A stretch of 22,602 nucleotides of DNA from an uncultured Brachyspira sp. (GTDB taxonomy: Bacteria; Spirochaetota; Brachyspiria; Brachyspirales; Brachyspiraceae). The stretch covers positions 1 to 22,602 of the forward strand of contig NZ_CAJTQJ010000040.1 in the NCBI RefSeq assembly GCF_910578695.1, read 5' to 3'. Positions 1 through 8,037 of the stretch are shown here, one piece after another; the first letter of the stretch is position 1; each line of letters starts with the position of its first letter. Below the pieces are notes generated by a model, which saw nothing but the letters and a program-made list of their open reading frames with translations, did no database searches and had not been told where the DNA came from. The translations under genes were made by a program, and so were the position numbers.

Positions 1-80
1 ACATCGATAATTTATTATCGATGTAGTTAAAGCGACGCCTGCCAACACTGTAGTGAGCATAGCAATAAAAATAATAAATT
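1..80. repeat. Palindromic intergenic element at the window edge
   Basis: Positions 1-10 (ACATCGATAA) are the exact reverse complement of 15-24, giving a 10-bp stem with a 4-nt loop. A GC-richer stretch follows (AGCGACGCCTGCC, then CACTGTAGTG, itself a short palindrome), ending in TAGCAATAA near 57-65. That tail resembles the TTAGCAATAATAAA tail beside the structured repeats near 17.9 kb and 22.5 kb. No T-run follows the hairpin, so it does not look like a plus-strand intrinsic terminator. The window edge may cut the element. It could be a dispersed repeat or the 3' region of an unseen gene to the left. Confidence 0.45.
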
Positions 81-210
81 ATGAATAAAGAAAATAATAT
101 TATAATTTAATATAAACTATGCTTTATATATTTATAATATTTTGTAAATTATTTTATAAAAAATATATGCATAAGATTTAAGCAATTTAAAAAAAATTAA
201 GAGAGTTATT

Positions 211-972
211 ATGAAATTATTTTTCAGCGACTATGATATGACTATATACATTAATGAGAATATTGATAAAAGCGTATTTGATTCTGTAAGAAAATGGAGA
301 GAGGCTGGAAATAAATTTATTATTGCTACTGGAAGAAATAAGTTTTCTATATTGGAGCATATTAAAAGGCATTCTTTAGAATTTGATTATTTAATAACAA
401 ATAACGGAGCTTTAATTTTTAATAATGAAAAAGAATTAATATTTGAAGATAATTTTGATGATGATACAGCCTATAAAATTATTAATTTTCTTCATAAAAA
501 TTTTGACGGTACTATAGAAATATCAAATAATGATTATATAGTATCTGTAAAATCTAAAGACGGAAATGATTATGTTCCTTTTAAAGTTGATAAAAAGATT
601 CATATAAGTGAAATTCAAAATATGAAAAATATAGTACAAATAAATAAAATTACAAAAAATTCTGAAACTACAGAAATGACTGCAAATATAATAAATGAAA
701 AATTCAAAGAAGCCACTGCGTATGCTAATATTAGAACTGTAGACATAGTAAAGAATACTGTAAGTAAGGCAAATGGAGTTGATTTTATATTTAATATGTT
801 AAAAAAAGATAATAATATAGAAAAAATATTAACAGCGGGTGATTCCAATAATGATATAGAAATGATAAAAAAATATAATGGATATATTTATATTAATGCC
901 AATGAAAAAATAAAAAAAATTACAGATAAATATTTTAATTTAATATCTGATATTATTTATAAAGAGTTATGA
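211..972 (+). CDS. Cof-type HAD-superfamily phosphatase
   Basis: This 253-residue cytosolic protein has the HAD class IIB (Cof/YidA-like) layout and probably dephosphorylates a sugar phosphate, nucleotide or cofactor. Motif I is SDYDMT, with nucleophile Asp7 and acid/base Asp9; Met replaces the usual Gly in DxDGT, which is tolerated. Motif II is IIATGRN (Thr40). The motif III lysine is probably Lys186 in VSKANGVDF. Motif IV is AGDSNNDIEMI (Asp211, Asp215). The cap domain lies between motifs II and III. An AGAGAG ribosome-binding site sits about 6 nt before the ATG. Length is slightly below the usual 260-280 residues but all four motifs are present. It is monocistronic and convergent with prmC. 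The substrate cannot be predicted. Confidence 0.9.
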   Translation: MKLFFSDYDMTIYINENIDKSVFDSVRKWREAGNKFIIATGRNKFSILEHIKRHSLEFDYLITNNGALIFNNEKELIFEDNFDDDTAYKIINFLHKNFDGTIEISNNDYIVSVKSKDGNDYVPFKVDKKIHISEIQNMKNIVQINKITKNSETTEMTANIINEKFKEATAYANIRTVDIVKNTVSKANGVDFIFNMLKKDNNIEKILTAGDSNNDIEMIKKYNGYIYINANEKIKKITDKYFNLISDIIYKEL

Positions 973-1010
973 ATATATCTGCTTTATATTAGAATATAAT
1001 AATAATATAA

Positions 1011-1874
1011 TTAATTATTTATAAAACTTAAAAATCTGTCTTTGCCGCTTAAATCTTTTTTTACTAATACATTTTTTATATTAAGAGTGCTGCATATATC
1101 AATTAAAGCATCTGCCTGATTAAAGCCTATCTCGAAAAATGAAGCCCCATTATATTTTAAATATTTATCTATAACATTTAAAAAAGCATTATAAAAATCA
1201 AGTCCGTCTTCTCCTGAATATAATGCATTAAAAGGCTCAAACTCTAAATCCTTCTGAAGATAATATTTATCCTTTAAAGGAACATAAGGAGGATTTGCAA
1301 TTATTATATCAAATTTTATTTCAGGAGTAAAAGTTAAAGCATCAGCATTTATTATATTTATTAATTTTTCATCTCCTAATATATCAAAAGCATTTTTCTT
1401 TATGATATTGAAAGCCCCTTTACTTATTTCAATGGCTGTAATATCAATATTTTTATTTTGATGTAAAAATATTTTTTTTAAAGTTACAGATATATTTCCG
1501 CTTCCTGAACCTATATCGCATATTGAAATATTATCTTTATTTTTTGTATAATCTAATACCAAATCAATAAGCTCTTCAGTTTCAGGTCTTGGTATAAGCA
1601 CATTATTATCAACATAAAAATCAAAACCGTAAAACTCTTTTTTATTTATTATATAAGCTAAAGGCTCATAATTTAATCTTCTATTTATAAGGCTTTCTAT
1701 TATTTTTATTTCATCTTCTTTTAATTCTCTTAAGCTTTCTGATATTAATTTTATTTTAGAAATATTTAAAGAATGCATTATTATAGTTTGTGCCTCAATA
1801 TAAGATACTTTATAGTCATTATTGATTTTTTCAAGCTTTTTAGCATAATTGATTACTGACTGATTAATATTCAT
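1011..1874 (-). CDS. prmC: Release factor glutamine methyltransferase PrmC (HemK)
   Basis: PrmC uses S-adenosylmethionine to methylate the glutamine of the GGQ motif in peptide-chain release factors RF1 and RF2, in the cytosol. The 287-residue product has the family's normal length. An N-terminal helical domain (about 1-80) is followed by the IPRPETEELI linker (RPETE at 96-100), the SAM-binding loop ICDIGSGSGNISV (118-130) and the catalytic NPPY motif at 194-197, which binds the substrate glutamine amide. In many bacteria prmC follows prfA, but here no prfA is adjacent; the gene stands alone, convergent with the HAD phosphatase 38 bp away. I see no strong Shine-Dalgarno before the ATG. The motif set makes the assignment firm. 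Confidence 0.94.
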   Translation of the reverse strand: MNINQSVINYAKKLEKINNDYKVSYIEAQTIIMHSLNISKIKLISESLRELKEDEIKIIESLINRRLNYEPLAYIINKKEFYGFDFYVDNNVLIPRPETEELIDLVLDYTKNKDNISICDIGSGSGNISVTLKKIFLHQNKNIDITAIEISKGAFNIIKKNAFDILGDEKLINIINADALTFTPEIKFDIIIANPPYVPLKDKYYLQKDLEFEPFNALYSGEDGLDFYNAFLNVIDKYLKYNGASFFEIGFNQADALIDICSTLNIKNVLVKKDLSGKDRFLSFINN

Positions 1875-2030
1875 AATAATTAGCTATTAAAAATATATTT
1901 CCTTTTTTTAAGTAAGTAAAATATATAATAATTTCCTTTTATTTATTAATACATTTATAATTATAAACTATATTTTTATAAAAATGCATACTGCTTTATA
2001 TAAAACATAATAAAAAAAGTATATATAATT

Positions 2031-2062
2031 AAAAAGGCTAGGTTTATTTCACAAAACCTAGC
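2031..2062 (-). terminator. Intrinsic terminator of the citrate operon
   Basis: On the minus strand GCTAGGTTT (2054-2062 as the complement) pairs with AAACCTAGC (2037-2045) in a 9-bp stem with an 8-nt loop. A C and then TTTTT follow (complement of 2031-2035). It lies 19 bp after the tctA stop codon and is the natural end of the citD-to-tctA transcript. Confidence 0.85.
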
Positions 2063-2080
2063 TTATTATAGATATATTAA

Positions 2081-3583
2081 TTAATTTAATTCTGCTTTTT
2101 TATTTTTTTCTATTATTATCTTAATTATTGGATAAATAATAGAAACTATAGTTAATATTAATAATATTATACATATAGGAGAATTAACAAATATCCGCAT
2201 ATCTCCATCAGAAACTTTATATGCTCTCCTAAAGTATTGCTCCATACTATTTCCTATTATAACAGCCAATATCATAGGACTGCTAGGTATTTTAGCTTTA
2301 GACATTAAGAAACCTGCAAGTCCGAATATTATTAACACATAGAAATCATGAGCAGTATAACTTATGGCATAAGTACCTATAAAAGTTAATCCCAATACTA
2401 TCGGATACAATATTTTAGGGGGTATAGCTAATACTCTTACTAAAATACCAGCTAATGGAATGTTAACTATTGCAAGTATAATATTACCTATAAACATACT
2501 GGCAATAAGTCCCCATACAACAGTAGTTTGGGTAGTAAACAATGTAGGACCAGGCTGTAATCCTAACATAAGCAAAGCACCCATCATAACAGCAGTAGTA
2601 CCAGAACCAGGCACACCTAATGCAAGCATAGGTATCATAGCACCAACAGAAGCTGCATTATTTGCTGCTTCAGGAGCTGCCACTCCTTCTATAGCACCAT
2701 TACCAAATTCTTCAGGATGTTTGGATAATTGTTTTTCATTATTATAACTCATCAAAGCAGCCATAGTGCCTCCTGCTCCGGGCAAAGCACCAATTATAAA
2801 TCCAAAAGGCGAACTTCTTATAATAGGCAATATGCATCTTTTCCATTCTTCCATACTAATCCATATACGCCCGAATTTAGTCTGCATTTTTTTCTTACCT
2901 TCTTCTATATTTTTAAAGCTTTTTAATACCTCTCCTAAAGCATACATTGCTATTATTATAATAAGAAAATCTATTCCTGATTGAAGTTCTAATATTCCAA
3001 AAGTAAATCTATTGACACCTGACTGCGGATCTGTACCAATAGTAGCTACCATAAGCCCAAATACCATAGAAATAAATCCTTTTATAGCATTACCTTCAGT
3101 CATAGAAGCAGTAGCAGATAATGCAAAAAGAAATAACATAAAGTATTCAGCAGGTCCGAATTTCAAAGCGAAACGCGACACAGGTACAGCAACAAAAGCC
3201 ATTATTACAGTAGCTATTGTACCCCCTATAAAGGAAGCAATTGCAGAAATAGCTAAAGCTTGTTCAGCTCTTCCTTGAAGTGTCATAGGATACCCATCAA
3301 ATGTAGCTGCTACTGCCGCACCATCTCCGGGAGTATTTATAAGTATAGAAGATCTAGAACCTCCATACATAGATCCATAATAAACTCCTCCCATAGTTAT
3401 AAGAGCAGCAACAGGTCCCATTGTAAATGTAAGAGGCAGCAATATAGCAACTCCTGTAGCAGGTCCAAGTCCCGGAAGCATTCCTATAACAGTACCTAAA
3501 ACACCTCCTATAGTTACCCATAATATATTTATAGGCAAAATAGCTACACCAAAACCTTCAAGTAATAATTTAAAACTTTCCAT
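2081..3583 (-). CDS. tctA: Tripartite tricarboxylate transporter, large membrane subunit TctA
   Basis: TctA is the large, roughly 12-helix channel subunit of the tripartite tricarboxylate transporter (TTT) family, which moves citrate or a related carboxylate in with a cation gradient. The 500-residue length is typical. Family signatures are visible: GMLPGLGPATGVAILLPLT (34-52), GGSRSSILINTPGDG (74-88), then the internally repeated half with GALPGAGGTMAAL (265-277), EGVAAPEAANNAASVGAMIPM (from about 299) and LGVPGSGTTAVMMG (from 322). AAGGAT lies 8 nt before the ATG. It follows tctB by 21 bp and is the last gene of the operon, directly before a terminator. The substrate is inferred from the citrate lyase genes upstream. 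Confidence 0.95.
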   Translation of the reverse strand: MESFKLLLEGFGVAILPINILWVTIGGVLGTVIGMLPGLGPATGVAILLPLTFTMGPVAALITMGGVYYGSMYGGSRSSILINTPGDGAAVAATFDGYPMTLQGRAEQALAISAIASFIGGTIATVIMAFVAVPVSRFALKFGPAEYFMLFLFALSATASMTEGNAIKGFISMVFGLMVATIGTDPQSGVNRFTFGILELQSGIDFLIIIIAMYALGEVLKSFKNIEEGKKKMQTKFGRIWISMEEWKRCILPIIRSSPFGFIIGALPGAGGTMAALMSYNNEKQLSKHPEEFGNGAIEGVAAPEAANNAASVGAMIPMLALGVPGSGTTAVMMGALLMLGLQPGPTLFTTQTTVVWGLIASMFIGNIILAIVNIPLAGILVRVLAIPPKILYPIVLGLTFIGTYAISYTAHDFYVLIIFGLAGFLMSKAKIPSSPMILAVIIGNSMEQYFRRAYKVSDGDMRIFVNSPICIILLILTIVSIIYPIIKIIIEKNKKAELN

Positions 3584-3604
3584 AAAAAGTATCCTTCATT
3601 TTTA

Positions 3605-4075
3605 TTATATTATACCAATAGGTGATTTAGGTAAATATATACCCAAAAATACATTAAATATCAAAAAAGCTATAATACTGAATAAAACAGCAATTATAGT
3701 TGAAACTTTCCAGCCTTTAAGTCCTATGAATATTAAAAGCTCTATTTCAAGAAACATTATTGTAGAAAATACATATCCTATTACATTAAATAATACTGTG
3801 TAAAGAATGGCATTAACTACTGTTATAGCTATTTTTATTTCGCTGCTTCCTATTGAAAATTGTACAGCTTCCTTTTTTTCTTTTTTAGATTTTTTGATGG
3901 TATCATCTATCAATAAAATAAACCCCAATATTATAAAAGCTATACCAAGTATTGCAGGAAAAATTTTAGGTTCAGCTGCTCTTCCTATACTAGCATCAGG
4001 CAGCTGAAAAGTCATAATTGTATATGCTATGCCGACTGCTATAGTAACTATAGATGACAATGCTGTTATTGTCAT
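3605..4075 (-). CDS. tctB: Tripartite tricarboxylate transporter, small membrane subunit TctB
   Basis: TctB is the small, poorly conserved four-helix subunit that pairs with TctA in the cytoplasmic membrane. The 156-residue protein has hydrophobic segments at about 5-22, 40-57, 82-105 and 125-147, with a lysine-rich cytoplasmic loop (KKSKKEKKE, about 65-73) between helices 2 and 3. The EPKIFP element just before helix 2 is characteristic of TctB. A very strong Shine-Dalgarno (AGGAGGGATT) precedes the ATG, which may compensate for the hairpin separating it from tctC. The name rests on size, topology and position between tctC and tctA more than on catalytic motifs. Confidence 0.9.
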   Translation of the reverse strand: MTITALSSIVTIAVGIAYTIMTFQLPDASIGRAAEPKIFPAILGIAFIILGFILLIDDTIKKSKKEKKEAVQFSIGSSEIKIAITVVNAILYTVLFNVIGYVFSTIMFLEIELLIFIGLKGWKVSTIIAVLFSIIAFLIFNVFLGIYLPKSPIGII

Positions 4076-4097
4076 AATCCCTCCTAATTTGTTTTTT

Positions 4098-4129
4098 AAA
4101 GCTCAATTAAAATAATTTAATTGAGCTTT
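4098..4129. promoter_or_regulatory. Intercistronic stem-loop between tctC and tctB
   Basis: AAAGCTCAATTAA (4098-4110) and TTAATTGAGCTTT (4117-4129) are exact reverse complements, forming a 13-bp stem with a 6-nt loop. Reading with the operon (minus strand) it is followed by A residues rather than T, so it is unlikely to terminate that transcript efficiently. On the plus strand it is followed by TATTTATTTTATT. Hairpins behind a binding-protein gene often protect the upstream mRNA from 3' exonucleases, so that the receptor is made in excess over the membrane subunits. That role is inferred here. Confidence 0.75.
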
Positions 4130-4147
4130 TATTTATTTTATTAATTA

Positions 4148-5140
4148 TTATTTACTTTTTAACATACCAATATCATATAATATTGTTTTATAATCTTGTT
4201 CTGCCTGCTCTAATAATTTTACGAAATCTTCTGAATTAAGATAATATTGATCCCAATCATAATTAGCACAAGCATCTTTCCACTCTTGAGTTTCAACCAT
4301 TTCAGCTAGTGCCTCTTTCCAGAAATTAACAGCATATTCAGGCATTCCAGGAGCTCCGAATAAGCCTCTCCAGTTAACAAAAGTTTCGTTTATTCCAGAT
4401 TCAATACAAGTAGGGATTTCAGCCTTTATTCCAGTACCTATTCTTCTATCAGCAGTTTGTGCTAAAACTCTTAAATCACCGCTTTCAACCAAACCCATAA
4501 CATCAGCTAAACTTGTAGAGAATAAATCTATATGCCCTCCTAAAACCTGTGTAGCACCATCATCATCGAAAGCAATATAATCTATTTTATCCAAATTTGG
4601 AACTCCTGCAGCTCTAGCCATAATTAAAAACTGTATATGATCCATAGAACCTACTGAAGATGTACCGCCTATTTTTACTGATTTAGGATTAGCTTTTAAA
4701 GCATTCATTACATCCATAATATTTTTATATGGAGAATCGGTTTTTATAACAAAAGCTGCATAATCAGCTATTAAATTTGCTAAAGGTGTAAGATCTCTAA
4801 AACTATATTCTGTTGTACCATTTAAATTTAAGAAAATGATGGGGGGGGAATAAACAGTTATAGTTCTTGCATCGCCTTTTTTAGTTTGTAAACTGCCAAG
4901 ATGAACTGCACCTCCTGCTCCAGGTGCATTTCTTACAGGCATAGGAACTTTTACTATTTTAGTGTCTTGAAGTACTTTTCCTATTGTTCTAATAGTCAAA
5001 TCCCAACCTCCGCCTGCTCCTGCAGGAGCTACAAAATCCAAGTTTCCGCTAGGATAATTAGCCGATTGATCAGCCCCCTTACATGAGGTCATTATAAATA
5101 TAATGCCCATAACAATTAAACTTTTAAATAAAGCTTTCAT
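4148..5140 (-). CDS. tctC: TctC-family extracytoplasmic solute-binding lipoprotein
   Basis: TctC captures citrate or another tricarboxylate outside the membrane and delivers it to TctAB. The 330-residue product starts with a lipoprotein signal peptide (hydrophobic 8-18, lipobox MTSC with Cys20), so it is probably lipid-anchored. The TctC/Bug-family fold is shown by VAPAGAGGGWDLTIR (37-51), NAPGAGGAVHLG (71-82), the hydrophobic GGTSSVGSMDHI region and the C-terminal QAEQDYKTILYDIGML. AAGGAG lies about 7 nt before the ATG. The gene sits 32 bp downstream of citF and is followed by a stable hairpin. It contains eight consecutive C residues on the coding strand (4841-4848), encoding Ser98-Pro99-Pro100, very unusual in so AT-rich a gene. 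Confidence 0.94.
   Translation of the reverse strand: MKALFKSLIVMGIIFIMTSCKGADQSANYPSGNLDFVAPAGAGGGWDLTIRTIGKVLQDTKIVKVPMPVRNAPGAGGAVHLGSLQTKKGDARTITVYSPPIIFLNLNGTTEYSFRDLTPLANLIADYAAFVIKTDSPYKNIMDVMNALKANPKSVKIGGTSSVGSMDHIQFLIMARAAGVPNLDKIDYIAFDDDGATQVLGGHIDLFSTSLADVMGLVESGDLRVLAQTADRRIGTGIKAEIPTCIESGINETFVNWRGLFGAPGMPEYAVNFWKEALAEMVETQEWKDACANYDWDQYYLNSEDFVKLLEQAEQDYKTILYDIGMLKSK
4841..4848 (-). repeat. Poly-C(8) tract inside tctC
   Basis: Eight G on the plus strand, so eight C in the coding strand (TCC CCC CCC), spanning codons 98-100 of tctC. Homopolymers of C or G this long stand out in DNA that otherwise avoids them. A gain or loss of one base would shift the frame and remove about two thirds of the protein. 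In this sequence the frame is intact. Confidence 0.9.
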
Positions 5141-5172
5141 ATTAAACTCCTTAAATATTTTATTAAAAAAAT

Positions 5173-6735
5173 TTATTTCTTCACTTGATAAATTACATCT
5201 ATTACACTTCCGTCCCTATACTCAATTACCCCAACTATATTGTCAGTATATTGAATTTTATCAGGAACTCCTGTAAGAGATATAACTTCCTCATATAAAT
5301 CTCTAATATCTCTATGTTTTATATTATTTCTATCAAAAATATCTATTAAGTCTTTTCTATTAGGATTAATACATACTCCTCTGTCTGATACTAATATATC
5401 TACACTTTCTCCAGGAGTTACTATATTTGTCACCTTATCAGTAATAATAGGTATTCTTTTTCTAATAGACGGTACAGTCATCAATGTTACTTTAGCACCA
5501 GCAGCTGTATCAGGAGCACCGCCTAAAGCTCCCATAATCAATCCATGAGAACCTGTTAAAGAGTTAACATTAAAATTTAAATCTATCTCTGTAGCAGAAA
5601 GCATCATCATATCTAATTTATGAGCGACACAGCTTGCATTATTAGGATTAGCATACATAGAAGCTGACATTTCTATATAAGCTTTTTCCTCGCCTATAGC
5701 ATTAGCAATAGAGCCGTCAAATGTCTGAATATCCAATAAGCTTTCAAATAAACCTTCCTTAAATAAATTCAAAAGATAAGCATTGATTCCGCCTGATACA
5801 AAAGAACCTTTTATATTATTTTCTATCATATACTTTCTCAAATATTTGCATACAGCTAAAGATGCACCGCCTGCTCCAGCCTGAAATGAATACCCATTTT
5901 TTATAAGTTCGCATCCTATAAGAACTTCAGCTGCTTTTTCAGCTATGAGGAGTTCTGTAGGATTTGCAGTTATTCTAGTAGTTCCAGTTGCTATCAAATT
6001 AGGATCTCCCAAAGAATCTACAACTACAACCGAATCTACATATATTTCAGGTATTGATACTCTATGCAAAGGATATTTAACTAAGTTATCAGTAATGGCA
6101 ACTACATAATTGGCATATATAGCATCTATCATAGGGTATCCCATAGCTCCAAAGGCACTTTTTCCTTCGCTGCCATTCATATTACCTTCTTCATCACATG
6201 CTGGGGTACCTATAAATGCTACATCTATTTTTACTTCTCCTGATTCTATTGCTCTTGCCCTTCCGCCATGAGTTCTAAATACAACGGTTTTTTTTAATAT
6301 ATTATCTGTTGAAATAGCTTTTCCTATTTCGCCTCTTAATCCTGATGTCGATATAGAAGTTATTACTCCATTTTTTATATATTCTATTAACCTTTCATGT
6401 GCATTAGTGAATGATGATGTACATATAGAAATATCTTTTATACCTATTTTAGATATTTCTTCTACAACAAGCATTATTACCCCATCGCCATCTCTTAAAT
6501 GATGGTGAAATGATATAGTCATACCATCTTTTAATCCGCTTTTTTCTATAGCATCTCTAATAGAAGAACATAATTTTTTATTATTAGGTTTATGATTTTT
6601 TATTCTTCTTGAATATGTTTTCTGATTCTCTTTATTGTAATAGTAAAAAGCTCCCATAAATGGCTTTACTTTTCCATATCCCTCTATATATTGTGGTAAT
6701 TCTATTCCTAATGAATTAGTTATTTTATTACCCAT
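5173..6735 (-). CDS. citF: Citrate lyase alpha subunit (citrate:acetyl-ACP transferase)
   Basis: CitF swaps the acetyl group on the CitD prosthetic group for citrate, releasing acetate and forming citryl-ACP, the first step of the citrate lyase cycle. At 520 residues it matches the family. Recognisable CitF stretches include TISFHHHLRDGDGV, the FRTHGGRARAIESGE element, AFIGTPACDEEGNMNG, GYSFQAGAGGASLAV, NVNSLTGSHGLIMGALGGAPD, TPGESVDILVSDRGVCINP and a C-terminal LTGVP. CAGGAG precedes the ATG. citE ends 30 bp upstream and tctC starts 32 bp downstream, so synthesis is polycistronic. The enzyme is a soluble cytoplasmic complex with CitE and CitD. Confidence is very high. Confidence 0.97.
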   Translation of the reverse strand: MGNKITNSLGIELPQYIEGYGKVKPFMGAFYYYNKENQKTYSRRIKNHKPNNKKLCSSIRDAIEKSGLKDGMTISFHHHLRDGDGVIMLVVEEISKIGIKDISICTSSFTNAHERLIEYIKNGVITSISTSGLRGEIGKAISTDNILKKTVVFRTHGGRARAIESGEVKIDVAFIGTPACDEEGNMNGSEGKSAFGAMGYPMIDAIYANYVVAITDNLVKYPLHRVSIPEIYVDSVVVVDSLGDPNLIATGTTRITANPTELLIAEKAAEVLIGCELIKNGYSFQAGAGGASLAVCKYLRKYMIENNIKGSFVSGGINAYLLNLFKEGLFESLLDIQTFDGSIANAIGEEKAYIEMSASMYANPNNASCVAHKLDMMMLSATEIDLNFNVNSLTGSHGLIMGALGGAPDTAAGAKVTLMTVPSIRKRIPIITDKVTNIVTPGESVDILVSDRGVCINPNRKDLIDIFDRNNIKHRDIRDLYEEVISLTGVPDKIQYTDNIVGVIEYRDGSVIDVIYQVKK

Positions 6736-6765
6736 TTATCACTCCTGTTAATTTGAATTATCATT

Positions 6766-7665
6766 TTATTTAATCATACCAGCTGATTTTGCCAATGCTG
6801 CAATTTTTTCAGCTTTTTCTATTATAGGAATATCTATCATTTTTCCATTTAATGATATCACTCCACCATTACTAATATCAGTTTTTGCAGCTGCTTCCAA
6901 AACTTCTAAAGAGTATTCTATATCCTCTCTTTTAGGAAGATATGCCTTATGCAAATAAGATATCTGTGCAGGATGTATACATGCTTTTCCTGTGAAGCCT
7001 AAACTTCTTGCTCTTTCACATTGTATTTTAAAACCTTCCATATCATCTATTTTAGTATAAACACCATCAACACAGGCTACTCCTGCTGCATGTGCCTCTA
7101 ATACTATTTTGCCTCTAGCATAGGCTAATTCCTCTTCATCTTTTGTTCTTTCTATACCCATACATCTAGTAAAATCTTCAGCACCTAATGAAATTCCTAT
7201 TACTCTGTCAGAAGCAACTGCTATATCATAAGCATTATATACACCTATAGGGGTTTCCAAAGCAGCTGCTATAACAACTGTTCCTTTTTTTATTCCATTT
7301 TGCTCTTCTAGTTTTGTTAAAAAGTCATCTACTTCTTTTATTTCTTCAGAACTGTCGCACATAGGAAGACGTATATGTTTGAGTCCTGCCTGAACTAAAT
7401 ATTTTATATCATCAAATCCAAATGGCGTTTTTATGGAATTAACTCTAGCAAAAATCGGTATAGCACCATAATCAATGCTCTTTAATGCTTCTATCAGCAA
7501 TTCTCTAGCATCTTCTTTTTCTTTTAATGCTACAGCATCCTCTAAATCAAATATAATAGCATCTGGCTTATAAATAACAGAATTATATAACAATTTAGGA
7601 CTATTAGCAGGGGCAAACAGCCAAGATCTGCAACTTATAAAAGGATTATCTTTTCTATTATTCAT
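6766..7665 (-). CDS. citE: Citrate lyase beta subunit (citryl-ACP lyase)
   Basis: CitE cleaves citryl-ACP to oxaloacetate and acetyl-ACP using Mg2+. It is a TIM-barrel enzyme of the HpcH/HpaI-CitE group. Counting from the first possible ATG, visible elements are SWLFAPANSPKLL (16-28), the DLEDAV metal-site motif (42-47), Arg76 in FARVN, AAALETPIGV (metal ligand Glu139), GAEDF (Asp166) and GKACIHPAQI. Two ATGs compete: the one at 7671 lies only 3 nt from GGAGG, while the one at 7665 lies 9 nt away, so I chose 7665 (299 residues). Either way it overlaps the end of citD (8 nt for the chosen start), which points to translational coupling and near-equal stoichiometry. Confidence 0.95.
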   Translation of the reverse strand: MNNRKDNPFISCRSWLFAPANSPKLLYNSVIYKPDAIIFDLEDAVALKEKEDARELLIEALKSIDYGAIPIFARVNSIKTPFGFDDIKYLVQAGLKHIRLPMCDSSEEIKEVDDFLTKLEEQNGIKKGTVVIAAALETPIGVYNAYDIAVASDRVIGISLGAEDFTRCMGIERTKDEEELAYARGKIVLEAHAAGVACVDGVYTKIDDMEGFKIQCERARSLGFTGKACIHPAQISYLHKAYLPKREDIEYSLEVLEAAAKTDISNGGVISLNGKMIDIPIIEKAEKIAALAKSAGMIK

Positions 7666-7927
7666 TTTCATACCCCTCCAAATCTTTTAGGGCTTTTCTA
7701 ATTGCAATTCTTGTCCTAGCCCTTATACAAAAATCTAAAGCACCATAATCATTTACATCTATAACTATATTTTTTATGCCTTCTTCATTAACAACATCTT
7801 CAATTGCTTTTCTTATATGACTAGAAAACATATGCTCAACTGTAGAATTAATATTTATTGCTATACCATTAACATTTGTAATACTAACATTTATGATAAC
7901 ATCATCAGATATTTTATTAATAAACAT
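7658..7927 (-). CDS. citD: Citrate lyase acyl carrier protein (gamma subunit), divergent N-terminus
   Basis: CitD carries the 2'-(5''-phosphoribosyl)-3'-dephospho-CoA arm on a serine and shuttles acyl groups between CitF and CitE. The 89-residue size fits. The C-terminal half is characteristic (VIDVNDYGALDFCIRARTR; family consensus RGALDxxIRAR). The N-terminus is shorter than in well-studied CitD: the usual GTLESSDxMV, modified at the first serine of SSD, appears here as KISDDVII, so Ser7 is the likely attachment site with few residues before it. An in-frame TAA four codons before the ATG excludes a longer start. AAGGA lies about 7 nt upstream. First gene of the cit-tct operon; it overlaps citE. 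Confidence 0.92.
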   Translation of the reverse strand: MFINKISDDVIINVSITNVNGIAININSTVEHMFSSHIRKAIEDVVNEEGIKNIVIDVNDYGALDFCIRARTRIAIRKALKDLEGYENE

Positions 7928-7950
7928 ATAAAATCCTTAAAACTGATCAT

Positions 7951-7989
7951 ACTAATCATACTAGTATTTCTAGTCGACTAATCATACTA
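7951..7989. promoter_or_regulatory. Direct-repeat operator candidate of the citrate operon
   Basis: ACTAATCATACTA occurs exactly at 7951-7963 and again at 7977-7989, start to start 26 bp. Between them lie CTAG and GTCGAC palindromes, and a further TGATCA palindrome lies at 7944-7949. The block covers the predicted transcription start and early leader of citD. This is where a GntR-type repressor, encoded immediately upstream, would block transcription. The binding protein is inferred; the repeat itself is seen directly. Confidence 0.6.
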
Positions 7990-7993
7990 CTAT

Positions 7994-8021
7994 AGTATAT
8001 ACAAAAAATAAGAATTATCAA
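7994..8021 (-). promoter_or_regulatory. Predicted sigma-70 promoter of citDEF-tctCBA
   Basis: On the minus strand TTGATA (complement of 8016-8021) and TATACT (complement of 7994-7999) are separated by 16 bp. Each hexamer matches the sigma-70 consensus at 5 of 6 positions. Transcription would start near 7987, about 60 nt before the citD ATG and within the direct-repeat block. Confidence 0.6.
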
Positions 8022-8037
8022 TTTATTTTAAGAAAAT

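Noticed and set aside
2460..3499. Plus-strand open frames across tctA
   Set aside because: They are reverse-frame shadows of a clearly conserved membrane transporter gene.
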